A stretch of 64,000 nt of DNA from an uncultured Tenacibaculum sp. (GTDB taxonomy: Bacteria; Bacteroidota; Bacteroidia; Flavobacteriales; Flavobacteriaceae), in assembly GCA_947496185.1 (NCBI GenBank), contig CANMCD010000017.1, positions 1 through 64,000 on the forward strand. Direction: 5' to 3'. Of the stretch, positions 18,053 through 27,093 are shown in pieces. The position numbers were made by a program, and so were the translations under genes. Numbering within the stretch: the first letter of the stretch is position 1; each line of letters starts with the position of its first letter. The notes beneath the pieces were generated by a model. It made no database searches and was not told the origin of the DNA. It saw only the letters and a program-made list of their open reading frames with translations.

Positions 18053-18293
18053 GGTCTTGAATGCGCTTTTAGTTGGTTATTCTCAACTATTACTAACAAC
18101 TCATTATCAAAATAATAAACATATAACAATAGCTTTATCTAATCAAGGGCACAAATATCTGAATTTATAAGGAATTTACCCCGAATTATACATCAGAAAA
18201 TCTATTTCAAATTGATTTGATTTTAAAATAAAGCTTTACAAACTTTTTTTTTTTAATGGAATAACCTTGACTCATTAGCTTACCATAAAATTT

Positions 18294-19235
18294 CTACAGT
18301 AGCATTTGAGACGTTTTATTTTTTCGTTTTAAACTATAAATAGTCGCATTTAATTCAAAACCTAAGAGTAAAATAATAGCATTTAACCAAACAAATAGCA
18401 TCAGTATCAACAACGTACCGATAGACCCGTATAACTGGTTATATTTTGAAAATTCTAAAACATACACCCCAAATAAATAAAACGAAAATAACGACACGAT
18501 GGTAGTCAAAATAGCTCCAGGAGAAAAGAATCGGATATTCCTACCTTGTTTGGTTCCGTAACGAAACAACAAAGATACGATGGTAAATATCATCAATAGA
18601 AAAAGAAAGCCTCTTCCAAGATAAAACAAATTTAAATCGTCAGTATTAACCCACCCTCTTTCGTCTATTTTTGTCAAAGCTACTTGATACAAAATAACCA
18701 AAACAACCGTGATGATTAAGAAAAATGACATTAATAACGACATGCCCAACGAAACAAGATATGCTTTAATAATATTTCGATATTCTTTGACATGATACGA
18801 ATATTCAAATCCACCAAAAATGGCATTAATTCCGTTTGTCATCAAAAATATAGAAGCAAAAAAACCAAACGATAAAAGCCCTCCATATTGTGTTTTTAAA
18901 ATATCGTGTAGTACACCATCCACTGCTTCAAAAGTTTTCGGAGGCAATGCTTCTTTTATCAAAGAAAACAACCCTTCTTGAAACCCTTCAATAGGAATGT
19001 ATGGAATTAACGTAAGTATGAATAGTAAAAAAGGAAAAATGGCCATAAAAAAACTAAAAGCAATTCCACCAGCCCTTGTCGTTAATGCCCCTTTGACAAT
19101 CCCTATAATGTACATATCTAATACATCATATAGTGACATTCCTTCTAAACCGGGTATTTTAGTTTTCTTAGCAAACTTCACTAATACGTTAATTAGTGGA
19201 ATTTTTTCTAACTTATCTTCAGTAGTATTCCCCAT
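18294..19235 (-). CDS. YihY/BrkB-family inner-membrane protein
   Basis: A 313-aa membrane protein of the YihY/UPF0761 (formerly RNase BN) family, with about six membrane segments. Typical stretches are TTRAGGIAFSFFMAIFPF near residue 55 and the C-terminal YGSIGTLLILMLFVWLNAI. The biochemical role of the family is not settled; the old tRNase BN assignment is wrong. It is the last gene of a minus-strand operon and starts 16 bases after the pentapeptide-repeat gene ends. Confidence 0.85.
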   Translation of the reverse strand: MGNTTEDKLEKIPLINVLVKFAKKTKIPGLEGMSLYDVLDMYIIGIVKGALTTRAGGIAFSFFMAIFPFLLFILTLIPYIPIEGFQEGLFSLIKEALPPKTFEAVDGVLHDILKTQYGGLLSFGFFASIFLMTNGINAIFGGFEYSYHVKEYRNIIKAYLVSLGMSLLMSFFLIITVVLVILYQVALTKIDERGWVNTDDLNLFYLGRGFLFLLMIFTIVSLLFRYGTKQGRNIRFFSPGAILTTIVSLFSFYLFGVYVLEFSKYNQLYGSIGTLLILMLFVWLNAIILLLGFELNATIYSLKRKNKTSQMLL

Positions 19236-19251
19236 GAAACAACTTGTGTAC

Positions 19252-19821
19252 TTATCGTACTTTAATTTGATATTTGGTCAGTAGGTTGATAATGTTTTCT
19301 TTTGAAAAAACAGCGTTCTTCACATTATTTTTATCCAAATCAATACTAAAATTTGTTGAAGTACTAAAATCTGTACTTTCTAGATTTGTTTCATCAAATA
19401 TCGCTCCATTAAAATCACACTTCTCAAAACAAGTATTTTTTGCATCGGCTTCTGTAAAGTCAACTTCCAAAAGATTACAATTACTAAACCTAAAGTTAGG
19501 CATTTTTAATTGATAAAAAGAAGAATAATTAAGTTGACAACCCGAAAATTCCATTTTTAATAAAAAAGTATCTACTTCAAAAAACTGAATTCCCATCATT
19601 TTACAATTCTGAAAACTAGCATCTTTAAAGCTACTTCCCTTTAACCTAGCATTACCAAAGTCACAATCTATAAACTCACATGCTAAAAATTCTGAATCAT
19701 TTATATGTAACTCCGAAAAGTTGCAATTTTTAAAAATACAAGTATCAAATTCAGTTTTACTAAGCAACTTGCTAGTAAAACTGAATTTTGAAAATACTTT
19801 ATCTTGATAGTAATTACTCAT
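19252..19821 (-). CDS. Pentapeptide-repeat protein, Qnr/McbG-like
   Basis: 189 aa built almost wholly of pentapeptide repeats of the A(D/N)LxF type (for example CEFIDCDFGNARLKGSSF, then KDASFQNCKMMGIQF). Around residue 100 there is FSGCQLNYSSFY, very like the FTNCQLNYSNF stretch of Qnr proteins, and an irregular linker splits the coil in two, as in Qnr. Qnr/McbG proteins mimic DNA and protect gyrase from quinolones or microcin B17. Whether this one does is inference. There is no signal peptide. It sits between dcp (15 bases upstream) and yihY in an operon, and gyrA lies about 5 kb away. Confidence 0.8.
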   Translation of the reverse strand: MSNYYQDKVFSKFSFTSKLLSKTEFDTCIFKNCNFSELHINDSEFLACEFIDCDFGNARLKGSSFKDASFQNCKMMGIQFFEVDTFLLKMEFSGCQLNYSSFYQLKMPNFRFSNCNLLEVDFTEADAKNTCFEKCDFNGAIFDETNLESTDFSTSTNFSIDLDKNNVKNAVFSKENIINLLTKYQIKVR

Positions 19822-19835
19822 GTAAAAACTTGATA

Positions 19836-21935
19836 TTATTTCAATCCTCTCGCTTGTAACATCGCCTCTGCCTTAGGATTATTTCCTGTAAAAATCTTGT
19901 ACATTTCTGCATAATCCATGGTATTCCCTCTTGATAATATCTCTCTACGGAATTTATCCCCATTTTCTCGGGTTAACAATCCGTTATTCTTAAACCAATC
20001 AAACGCGTCATAGCTTAACATCGCAGTCCATAAATACGAATAATATCCTGCTGCATAACCTCCGCTAAATATGTGTGCAAAATAGGTTGAACGGTATCTT
20101 GGTGGAATTTCATTCGTTTTTAACTTCATTTTCTCCAAAGCTTGCTTTTCAAAAGTTGCTACATCATCAATAACGGTATCAGGTGTTATTGTGTGCCAAA
20201 TCATATCTAAAGAAGAAGAACATAAGGTCTCTATCGTCGAGTACCCTTGATTAAAGGTTCCTGCTTTTTTTATCTTTTGTAATAAAACATCAGGAATTAC
20301 TTCTCCAGTTTCATAATGTAAAGCATAATTATTTAAAACATCTGGATGTGTTGCCCAATTTTCATTAAACTGTGAAGGAAATTCTACAAAATCTCTTGCT
20401 ACGCTTGTTCCTGAAATCGATTCATATTGTTGGTCTGCAAAAAAGCCATGTAGTGCATGCCCAAATTCATGAAAAGTAGTTTCTACATTGTCAAAACTAA
20501 TTAATGCTGGCTTTCCTGCTACTGGCTTCGAATAATTACATACATTGTAAATCACAGGTTTTTGATTCCTTAACTTTGTTTGCTTTACAAAAGAACTCAT
20601 CCACGCTCCACCTCTTTTACTATCTCTAGCAAAAAAATCTGCATAATACAAACCTAACTTACTCCCATCTTCTTCAAAAATTTCATATACTAATACATCT
20701 GGATGATACGTGGGAATATCCGTTCTCTTTTTGAAAGTAATCCCGTATAATTTGGTTGCGGCATAAAAAACACCTTTTTCAAGTACATTGTTGATTTCAA
20801 AATATTGCTTTACTTCTTCTTCATCCAAATCATACTTTGATTTACGAACCTTTTCAGCATAATGATTCCAATCATAAGGAGTTAATTTGAAGTTCCCTCC
20901 TTCTTTATTAATTTGATCTTGGATTTCTTTCACCTCAGCGGCTGCCTTTTTAAGAGCATTTGGAATTAATCCTTCAAACATCTCAAATACTTTTGCCGGA
21001 GTCGATGCCATAGTTCCCTGCAAACTCCAACTAGCATAATTATCAAAACCTAATATTTTGGCTTTTTGAGCTCTTAATTGTACCATTTTTTTTACTAAGT
21101 CACTCGTATTGTAAGCTCCTTTATCCGATCTATGAATCGATTTCTCGTACAGCTCTTTCCTTACTTCTCTATTTTCTAGAGATTGTAATAATGGTTGTTG
21201 TGTTGTGTTTATCAGCTTAATTTCGAAACCTTTATCTTTTTTCAAAGCAGTGATTTTTTCACCAGAAAGTCCTTTTAGTTTTGCTTCATCAGTAACAGAA
21301 ACACCTCCTTTTTTACTTGCATCTAGCAATTTTTTCCCAAAGTCATTGGACAAAGTTGCTAACTCAGCATTAATTTTCTTCAGTGCTACCTTTTGTTCAT
21401 CAGACAAACTAGCTCCAGCTTTTTCAAACTTTTTATAATATTCTTTAACCAAATGCTTTGACTCTTCGTCTAGAGACAATGATGACAAACTTTCATATAC
21501 TTTTTTAACTCTTTCAAAAAGCTTAGTATTCAAGTAAATTTCATCATTATGCTTTGAAAATTTTGGTGCTAATTCCTCTTGATTTGCTTTTAAAACTTCA
21601 TTTGTATGTGCTCCAGTTAACGCATAAAAAACAGCAGTAACCTTGTCTAACATACGATCACTTTCTTCTAAAGCCAAGATGGTATTTTCAAAAGTAGCTG
21701 CTCCTTTGTTACTAATAATGGCAGCGATTTCTTGATTTTGAACTTCCATCGCTTTTAAAATCGCTGGTTTAAAATGCTCATTTTTAATTTTAGTAAAATC
21801 GGGCGCGCCATAATCTAAAGTACTTTCAACAAGTAATGGATTGTCCGTCTCTTGCATAACTGTTTCCTTTTTTGATTTTTGTGTATTACACGACAACATT
21901 GCCAGTGTAATGGCTGCTAATGCATATTTTTTCAT
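19836..21935 (-). CDS. dcp: M3-family metallopeptidase, peptidyl-dipeptidase Dcp-like lipoprotein
   Basis: A 699-aa zinc peptidase that closely follows E. coli Dcp along its length. The zinc motif is HEFGH (H489-H493) within TTFHEFGHALHGFFADQQY; the third ligand Glu lies downstream in the NENWATHP region. Other shared blocks are FFARDSKRGGAWM and PPRYRSTYFAHIFSGGYAAGYY. Unlike cytosolic E. coli Dcp it has a lipoprotein signal (TLAMLSC, Cys16), so it should be membrane-anchored in the periplasm or outer membrane. It releases C-terminal dipeptides. The gene lies 7 bases after nadC. Confidence 0.92.
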   Translation of the reverse strand: MKKYALAAITLAMLSCNTQKSKKETVMQETDNPLLVESTLDYGAPDFTKIKNEHFKPAILKAMEVQNQEIAAIISNKGAATFENTILALEESDRMLDKVTAVFYALTGAHTNEVLKANQEELAPKFSKHNDEIYLNTKLFERVKKVYESLSSLSLDEESKHLVKEYYKKFEKAGASLSDEQKVALKKINAELATLSNDFGKKLLDASKKGGVSVTDEAKLKGLSGEKITALKKDKGFEIKLINTTQQPLLQSLENREVRKELYEKSIHRSDKGAYNTSDLVKKMVQLRAQKAKILGFDNYASWSLQGTMASTPAKVFEMFEGLIPNALKKAAAEVKEIQDQINKEGGNFKLTPYDWNHYAEKVRKSKYDLDEEEVKQYFEINNVLEKGVFYAATKLYGITFKKRTDIPTYHPDVLVYEIFEEDGSKLGLYYADFFARDSKRGGAWMSSFVKQTKLRNQKPVIYNVCNYSKPVAGKPALISFDNVETTFHEFGHALHGFFADQQYESISGTSVARDFVEFPSQFNENWATHPDVLNNYALHYETGEVIPDVLLQKIKKAGTFNQGYSTIETLCSSSLDMIWHTITPDTVIDDVATFEKQALEKMKLKTNEIPPRYRSTYFAHIFSGGYAAGYYSYLWTAMLSYDAFDWFKNNGLLTRENGDKFRREILSRGNTMDYAEMYKIFTGNNPKAEAMLQARGLK

Positions 21936-21942
21936 TTGATTT

Positions 21943-22806
21943 TTATTGTATTGCTTTTAAACTTAAATCCATATTGTATACTGAGTGAGTCAAAGCTCCA
22001 GAAGAAATAAAATCCACCCCACATTCGGCATATGAACGTATAGTATCTTCATTGATTCCTCCTGAAGATTCGGTAAGACATTGATCTCCGATTAATTTTA
22101 CGGCTTCTCTAGTATCTTCGTAATTAAAATTGTCAATTAAAATTCGGTATACTCCATCATTGGTTAGTATTTCTTTAATTTCTTCTAAATTACGGGCTTC
22201 AACAATAATTTTAACCTCATCAAGCTTTTTATTTTTCAAATATTTTTTTGTTTTTGTAATCGCTTGTGTTATTCCTCCTGCAAAATCTATATGATTGTCT
22301 TTAATCATGACCATATCGTATAAGGCAAAACGGTGATTCTCTCCTCCTCCAATCTTTACCGCCCATTTTTCTAAAGCACGGATTCCTGGTGTTGTTTTTC
22401 GAGTATCTAACACTTTTGTATTGGTTCCTTCAAGAAGGTTTGCAAAAAAACGTGTTTTTGTAGCAATGGCACTCATACGTTGCATTGCATTCAAAACAAT
22501 TCGTTCGGCTTGAAGTATTGATTGTGAGCTACCCGATACATGAAAAACAACATCACCATAAACAACTTTTGCACCGTCTTCTATAAAAGTTTCAACTTGT
22601 AAATCTTTATCAACATATGCAAATACCTTTTTAGCAAATGCAACACCTGCAATAACCCCTTCATCTTTCACCAACAACTTGGCTTTTCCTTTTGCATCTG
22701 AAGGAATACATGATAAGGAAGTATGATCTCCTTCACCTACATCTTCTCTTATAGCATTTGCTATAATTAAATCTAACTCTTTATTAAATTGTTTTTCTGA
22801 TATCAT
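21943..22806 (-). CDS. nadC: Nicotinate-nucleotide pyrophosphorylase (carboxylating)
   Basis: A 287-aa quinolinate phosphoribosyltransferase, which makes nicotinate mononucleotide from quinolinate and PRPP in NAD synthesis. Motifs seen: ILQAERIVLNAMQRMSAIAT, DTRKTTPGIRALEKWAV with the substrate-binding Arg/Lys, GGGENHRFALYDMVMIKDNH, and the C-terminal LTESSGGINEDTI. Full length, cytoplasmic. It is the first gene of the nadC-dcp-pentapeptide-yihY operon; the other members have no obvious NAD link. Confidence 0.96.
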   Translation of the reverse strand: MISEKQFNKELDLIIANAIREDVGEGDHTSLSCIPSDAKGKAKLLVKDEGVIAGVAFAKKVFAYVDKDLQVETFIEDGAKVVYGDVVFHVSGSSQSILQAERIVLNAMQRMSAIATKTRFFANLLEGTNTKVLDTRKTTPGIRALEKWAVKIGGGENHRFALYDMVMIKDNHIDFAGGITQAITKTKKYLKNKKLDEVKIIVEARNLEEIKEILTNDGVYRILIDNFNYEDTREAVKLIGDQCLTESSGGINEDTIRSYAECGVDFISSGALTHSVYNMDLSLKAIQ

Positions 22807-23098
22807 GAATAAGAATTTCTTGCTGTAAAAATACCATTTTAAACCTGAATTCTACATTAGAAAATCTATTACTACTTGAATAAGCTTAAGATCACTCAAT
22901 ACATCAAATTAGCTCATAAAAAACCACACCTGTCAAAGTTAATATTACCATGCTTTTACTTGTTAATTTGTGTTAGTATAAAATCTAGTAAATCACAGTT
23001 TTTACTGCCTCAACAGATATGGAATATCTTTACCCCTAATTATATGTTAATAGTAACCCCCTGAGTAATTTAAAACGACAAAGGGGAATACTTATATC
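22807..23098. other. Intergenic region upstream of nadC
   Basis: About 290 bases. A 62-codon ORF on the plus strand (22876-23064) has no recognisable features and I do not call it a gene. The segment 22847-22870 is repeated at 18183-18206, upstream of hisS, with 22 of 24 bases identical, and may be a shared regulatory site. Confidence 0.4.
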
Positions 23099-24496
23099 TT
23101 ACATGATCGTTCCTGCTCCGTAATCACGAATAACAATACTGATCAATTTTTTTGCTTTTCTTAGATCATTACGATTTGCATGCCTGTAAGCTCTATTCAA
23201 CAAAAACAATGCATTCTCATTGGTTTTATGCTGCTTTTTAAGCTGGTACAAACTGTAAGGAATCATTAAATCTTCTTTGGTATACGTTGTCTTGGTATAA
23301 TCTTGTAGCAATTCTAAATGATCAAATCCAAATTCAGCTGTTGGTTCAATCATCGTACCTTCTCCAAAATCATTCCACGTTGCTATTTGTACAAAATCTA
23401 CAGGGTGTTTCAATGATTCATCGAAAGATTCACTAAACACATCCAATCCTCTGTCTTCCACTACCCAGTCATCTGCCATTGGATCTTTCCATCCTCCTTC
23501 TATATAATAATCATTAAACCTTGGATACGCTACACCACCCACTATATTGGTATCAAAATCAATTACATTGTTATAATACCCTGAAAGCGTTTGAAGATGG
23601 TTTCTATCAATCCATGCATATTCTCCTGCCGAATGTTCTTCTCCTACAATTTTTCTAGCTCCCCAAAGTGTCAACAAACTCATTGGTGCTTTTAAGTCAT
23701 TAAATATTTTGTCCCAATCACTGGATTGTGTAATGTAGTTAGGACCAAAAATCATCATTAAATTTCTTCCTTTAACCTTAAAGTATTTAGGGTTCGTAAA
23801 ATATTTTCTCTTAATATATTTTAAATCCGCTACCGCTTGGTTTATCTGAATATCACTTAATCCACGAGCTTGTTCGTGAACTACTCTATCTTCATACATC
23901 ACGGCAAACTCTAAAGATGTCTTTTCTAATTCTTTTATAAAACTTTCCATCCCTTTTTTAATCAAACGAAAGTCCAATACGTTTCTTTTTCCATACCAAT
24001 CAAAGATTACTCCATCAACTCCACTAAGTTTCATCAATAATAAATGGTACTGCTGTAAATCTTTATCTCTGGTAGAATAGGAACCGATTAAAGGGTAGTA
24101 ATGTGATGCGATTTGTCTTTTACCATCACTTTCTATGATATCAGGGTTTCTGTTGGTCATTGTCCAATGCTGACCCCAAACACCGTCTCTCTCTAGCGAC
24201 TGAAACCAAGGCATATAATGCACAAAAACAGGTTTCCCTTTTCTTCTTCTTTTTTTTCTATGCAACATATCTACATCATCGTTTCCATTGATCAACTGAT
24301 CGTTTCTTTCTTCTTCTAATACTTTCTCTAAATCATAGTCTTTAAATTCATCCATCCATTTTTCATAAACATTGGTAAATTCTTTCTCTTGCACATCGTT
24401 GCTATTTAGATCATTTTCAAAATTTTCTTGGGCACAACCAACCATTAATAATACCGCAAACAACGGCATTATGTTTTTAACAAAACATCCTTTCAT
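23099..24496 (-). CDS. Lipoprotein with GH71/GH99-like glycoside hydrolase domain
   Basis: 465 aa. A lipoprotein signal ends at LLMVGC (Cys21); an acidic linker and a basic patch (KKRRRKGK, about 81-88) follow. From residue 90 the protein resembles GH71/GH99-like (beta/alpha)8 enzymes: VFVHYMPWFQS at the first strand, GVDGVIFDWYG, and the C-terminal VDFVQIATWNDFGEGTMIEP with the WNDFGE pair of acidic residues typical of this group. Known members cut alpha-mannans or alpha-glucans; the substrate here is open. No SusC/SusD genes lie nearby, so it is not in a standard polysaccharide utilisation locus. Confidence 0.8.
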   Translation of the reverse strand: MKGCFVKNIMPLFAVLLMVGCAQENFENDLNSNDVQEKEFTNVYEKWMDEFKDYDLEKVLEEERNDQLINGNDDVDMLHRKKRRRKGKPVFVHYMPWFQSLERDGVWGQHWTMTNRNPDIIESDGKRQIASHYYPLIGSYSTRDKDLQQYHLLLMKLSGVDGVIFDWYGKRNVLDFRLIKKGMESFIKELEKTSLEFAVMYEDRVVHEQARGLSDIQINQAVADLKYIKRKYFTNPKYFKVKGRNLMMIFGPNYITQSSDWDKIFNDLKAPMSLLTLWGARKIVGEEHSAGEYAWIDRNHLQTLSGYYNNVIDFDTNIVGGVAYPRFNDYYIEGGWKDPMADDWVVEDRGLDVFSESFDESLKHPVDFVQIATWNDFGEGTMIEPTAEFGFDHLELLQDYTKTTYTKEDLMIPYSLYQLKKQHKTNENALFLLNRAYRHANRNDLRKAKKLISIVIRDYGAGTIM

Positions 24497-24614
24497 TCTT
24501 TATAACTTTATATTAAACAAACACTTAGACAACATAAAGGTATTTAATTTTCTCTTCTCAATTTCGGGGAATTATCCCCTTTTTTCATGTAATTTTGTTT
24601 TTTTAATCGAAAAA

Positions 24615-25088
24615 ATGCGAATTAAGTTATTAGCCATCGGTAAAACCGATCATAAAAATCTCCGTCTATTAATTGAAGAGTATCAAAATCGCTTAAAACA
24701 TTACGTGAAGTTTGATCTGGAAATCATTCCTGACATAAAAAATGTTAAGAACTTGAGTGTTTCTCAACAAAAAGATAAGGAGGGAACCTTATTATTATCA
24801 AAACTAAAGTCAACGGATCACCTTGTTTTATTAGATGACAAAGGAAGCTCTTTTACTTCTAAAGGTTTCTCAGAATACTTACAAAAGAAAATGAATTCAG
24901 GTATTAAACAGCTTGTTCTGGTCATTGGAGGTCCTTATGGTTTTTCTGAGGAAGTATATAAAAAAGCCCAAGGAAAAATATCTTTATCTAAAATGACATT
25001 CTCACATCAAATGATTCGTTTGTTTGTCATTGAACAAATCTACCGTGGATTTACCATTTTAAAAAATGAACCTTATCATCATGAATGA
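24615..25088 (+). CDS. rlmH: 23S rRNA pseudouridine-1915 N3-methyltransferase
   Basis: A 157-aa SPOUT methyltransferase that methylates pseudouridine 1915 in helix 69 of 23S rRNA using S-adenosylmethionine. Seen: N-terminal MRIKLLAIGKTDHKNL, the SAM-binding knot with LVIGGPYGFSEEV, and C-terminal SLSKMTFSHQMIRLFVIEQIYRGF then PYHHE. The frame is open further upstream, but the ATG at 24615 gives the standard length and N-terminus; upstream codons overlap the divergent lipoprotein gene. TAATTTTG at 24590-24597 may be its -7 element. Confidence 0.96.
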   Translation: MRIKLLAIGKTDHKNLRLLIEEYQNRLKHYVKFDLEIIPDIKNVKNLSVSQQKDKEGTLLLSKLKSTDHLVLLDDKGSSFTSKGFSEYLQKKMNSGIKQLVLVIGGPYGFSEEVYKKAQGKISLSKMTFSHQMIRLFVIEQIYRGFTILKNEPYHHE

Positions 25089-25325
25089 TTTAGAGCTGAA
25101 TTCTCAATCCAAAAATTCGACAAGATTGAATCGCTTTTTTAATTATTTAAGCTTTATAACTTATACTTAATTTAAAGTCTTTCTTAACTGCTCTTATACT
25201 TAAAAAAAATAACCATTATTCCGAAATAAAATTTTGAAAAATTCTACATTTGCCTTTTTATCCAACAAATTACTCTGCTATAAAAAACACATTAAGATAT
25301 TAAATATTTACACTTTAAAATTATT

Positions 25326-26380
25326 ATGAAAATAACAATTAAAATTACTTTCATTGCTATGATAGGAATGAATTTGGGTGTTAATGCGCAACATAATTAT
25401 GATAGTCAAAATATAATTTATTCTGAAAATAGCAATGTTGGTATTGGAACAACAGACCCAAAAGCTAAACTAGATGTTAGAAATGGGCATCTCTATGTTG
25501 GAGACGAAACCTTTTCAAATCCTGACAGTTGGGGACAAACAATTAATATTGATGATAATGTTCATTCAAGAATTTTGATTGAAGAGAGAAATACAGGAGT
25601 AAAAACTGCTTTATGGGCTCATACAGGGGGGAATTCAAAGGTTGGAACCATATCTGACCATGACTTTGGTATTATTACAAAAGGAAACACCAAAATGACA
25701 ATAAAAAGAGATGGAAAATAGGAATTGGTATAGAGAACCCAGGTTCTATCCTTCACATAAGAGATGTGCATCCTGTTGTGAAAATTCAAAATAAGAATTA
25801 TGAGGATTCCGATGATAATTTTTATGGATGGATTGGTGGTTACGATAAATCAGGAGATGAAATTTGGTGGCTAGGAGAAGGTAGTATTAGAGGAAAACAG
25901 TTAGGTCTTTTTACAGATAGGACAGGGTATGATTTAAAAATTTTTAATAAAGGGAAAGGTATAACTGTGAAAAACAATGGCAATGTGGGAATAGGAACTT
26001 TATCAACGGGGAGTCATAGGCTAGCAGTAGAAGGTTCTATCGGAGCAAGAGAGGTCAAAGTAGAGGCTAGTGGTTGGTCTGATTTTGTATTCTATGATGA
26101 CTACAAATTACCAACTTTAAAAGAGGTAGAAAACCATATCAAAGAAAAAGGGCATTTAAAAAATATCCCAAGTGCTAAAGAAGTAGAAGAAAATGGTGTT
26201 TATCTTGGAGAAATGGACGCTAAATTACTCCAAAAAATTGAAGAGTTAACTCTATATACTATTCAGCAAGAGAAGGAAATCAGAGAATTAAAAAAGAAAA
26301 TCGCTGAAAATAAAAAACAGCAAAAAGAAATTGACAAACTGAAAATTTTAGTACAAAAAATATTAAAGGATAAAAACTAA
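25326..26380 (+). pseudogene. Fibre-like exported protein with GNVGIGT repeats, frameshifted
   Basis: Two adjoining frames (25326-25721 and 25766-26380) make one protein if a base lost near 25716-25722 is restored: DGK then, in the other frame, IGIGIENPGSILHIRD. The product has a signal peptide (ending VNAQ), at least three (N)VGIGTxxP-type motifs followed by KLDV-like strands, and a C-terminal coiled coil (about the last 50 residues, KIEELTLYTIQQEKEIRELK). Such proteins in Bacteroidota resemble phage tail fibres or trimeric surface fibres. The break may be a true mutation or a sequencing error; the local run is only four A residues. No T9SS domain is visible. Confidence 0.75.
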
Positions 26381-26413
26381 GAGTAAATTCTTAGAATAAC
26401 GCATACCTACCAC

Positions 26414-26442
26414 AAAACACCTTGTAAAGAAGGTGTTTTTTT
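26414..26442 (+). terminator. Terminator after the fibre-like gene
   Basis: A 10-bp inverted repeat AAAACACCTT/AAGGTGTTTT with a 6-base loop and T tail. Confidence 0.8.
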
Positions 26443-26511
26443 ATACCTACAATCAAAATAATCAAATTCTAAAATAAGAGTACCTTTGTAATACATAAAA
26501 ACCGATCACCT

Positions 26512-27093
26512 ATGACCTTAGTTTTTGCGACCAATAACCTAAACAAACTAGCTGAAGTACAAAAAATGCTTCCAGACACCATTGAATTACTTTCTTTAAA
26601 AGATATTGGATGCTTTGATGACATTGCTGAAACCGCCAATACATTGGAAGGAAATGCAAAAATAAAAGCCAATTATATTACCGAAAAGTTTGGATATGAT
26701 TGTTTTGCTGATGATACTGGGTTAGAAGTTGACGCATTAGATGGTGCGCCAGGTGTCTATTCTGCTCGCTATGCAGGTGAACCTTCAAACGCAGAAAATA
26801 ACATCACAAAACTCTTAACAGCTCTAAACAATAAAGCAGACAGAAAAGCGCAGTTTAGAACTTCGATTTGCCTTAACCTTCAAGGAAAACAGTTTTTATT
26901 TGACGGTATTTGCAAAGGTACCATCTTAGAGAAAAAAACAGGTAAAAAAGGCTTTGGTTATGATCCTATTTTTAAAGCAGACGGACAAGTATTGTCTTTT
27001 GCAGAAATGACTACACAAGACAAAAACAATATAAGCCATAGAGGACTAGCTATTCAGGAATTAGTTACTTTTTTAACATCAGTACCAAATTGA
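26512..27093 (+). CDS. rdgB: XTP/dITP diphosphatase (Ham1/RdgB family)
   Basis: A 193-aa house-cleaning nucleotide pyrophosphatase that removes non-canonical purine triphosphates (dITP, XTP). Family blocks are clear: LVFATNNLNKLAEVQKML at the N-terminus, CFADDTGLEVDALDGAPG, VYSARYAG, and KGFGYDPIF followed by SHRGLA. Length is normal. Its stop overlaps the TTG start of the next gene by four bases, so expression is probably coupled with the ABC permease. TACCTTTG at 26481-26488 may be its -7 element. Confidence 0.95.
   Translation: MTLVFATNNLNKLAEVQKMLPDTIELLSLKDIGCFDDIAETANTLEGNAKIKANYITEKFGYDCFADDTGLEVDALDGAPGVYSARYAGEPSNAENNITKLLTALNNKADRKAQFRTSICLNLQGKQFLFDGICKGTILEKKTGKKGFGYDPIFKADGQVLSFAEMTTQDKNNISHRGLAIQELVTFLTSVPN

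Noticed and set aside
22876-23064. 62-codon ORF upstream of nadC
   Set aside because: No signal, motif or coding look; composition is like intergenic DNA and it spans the nadC promoter region.
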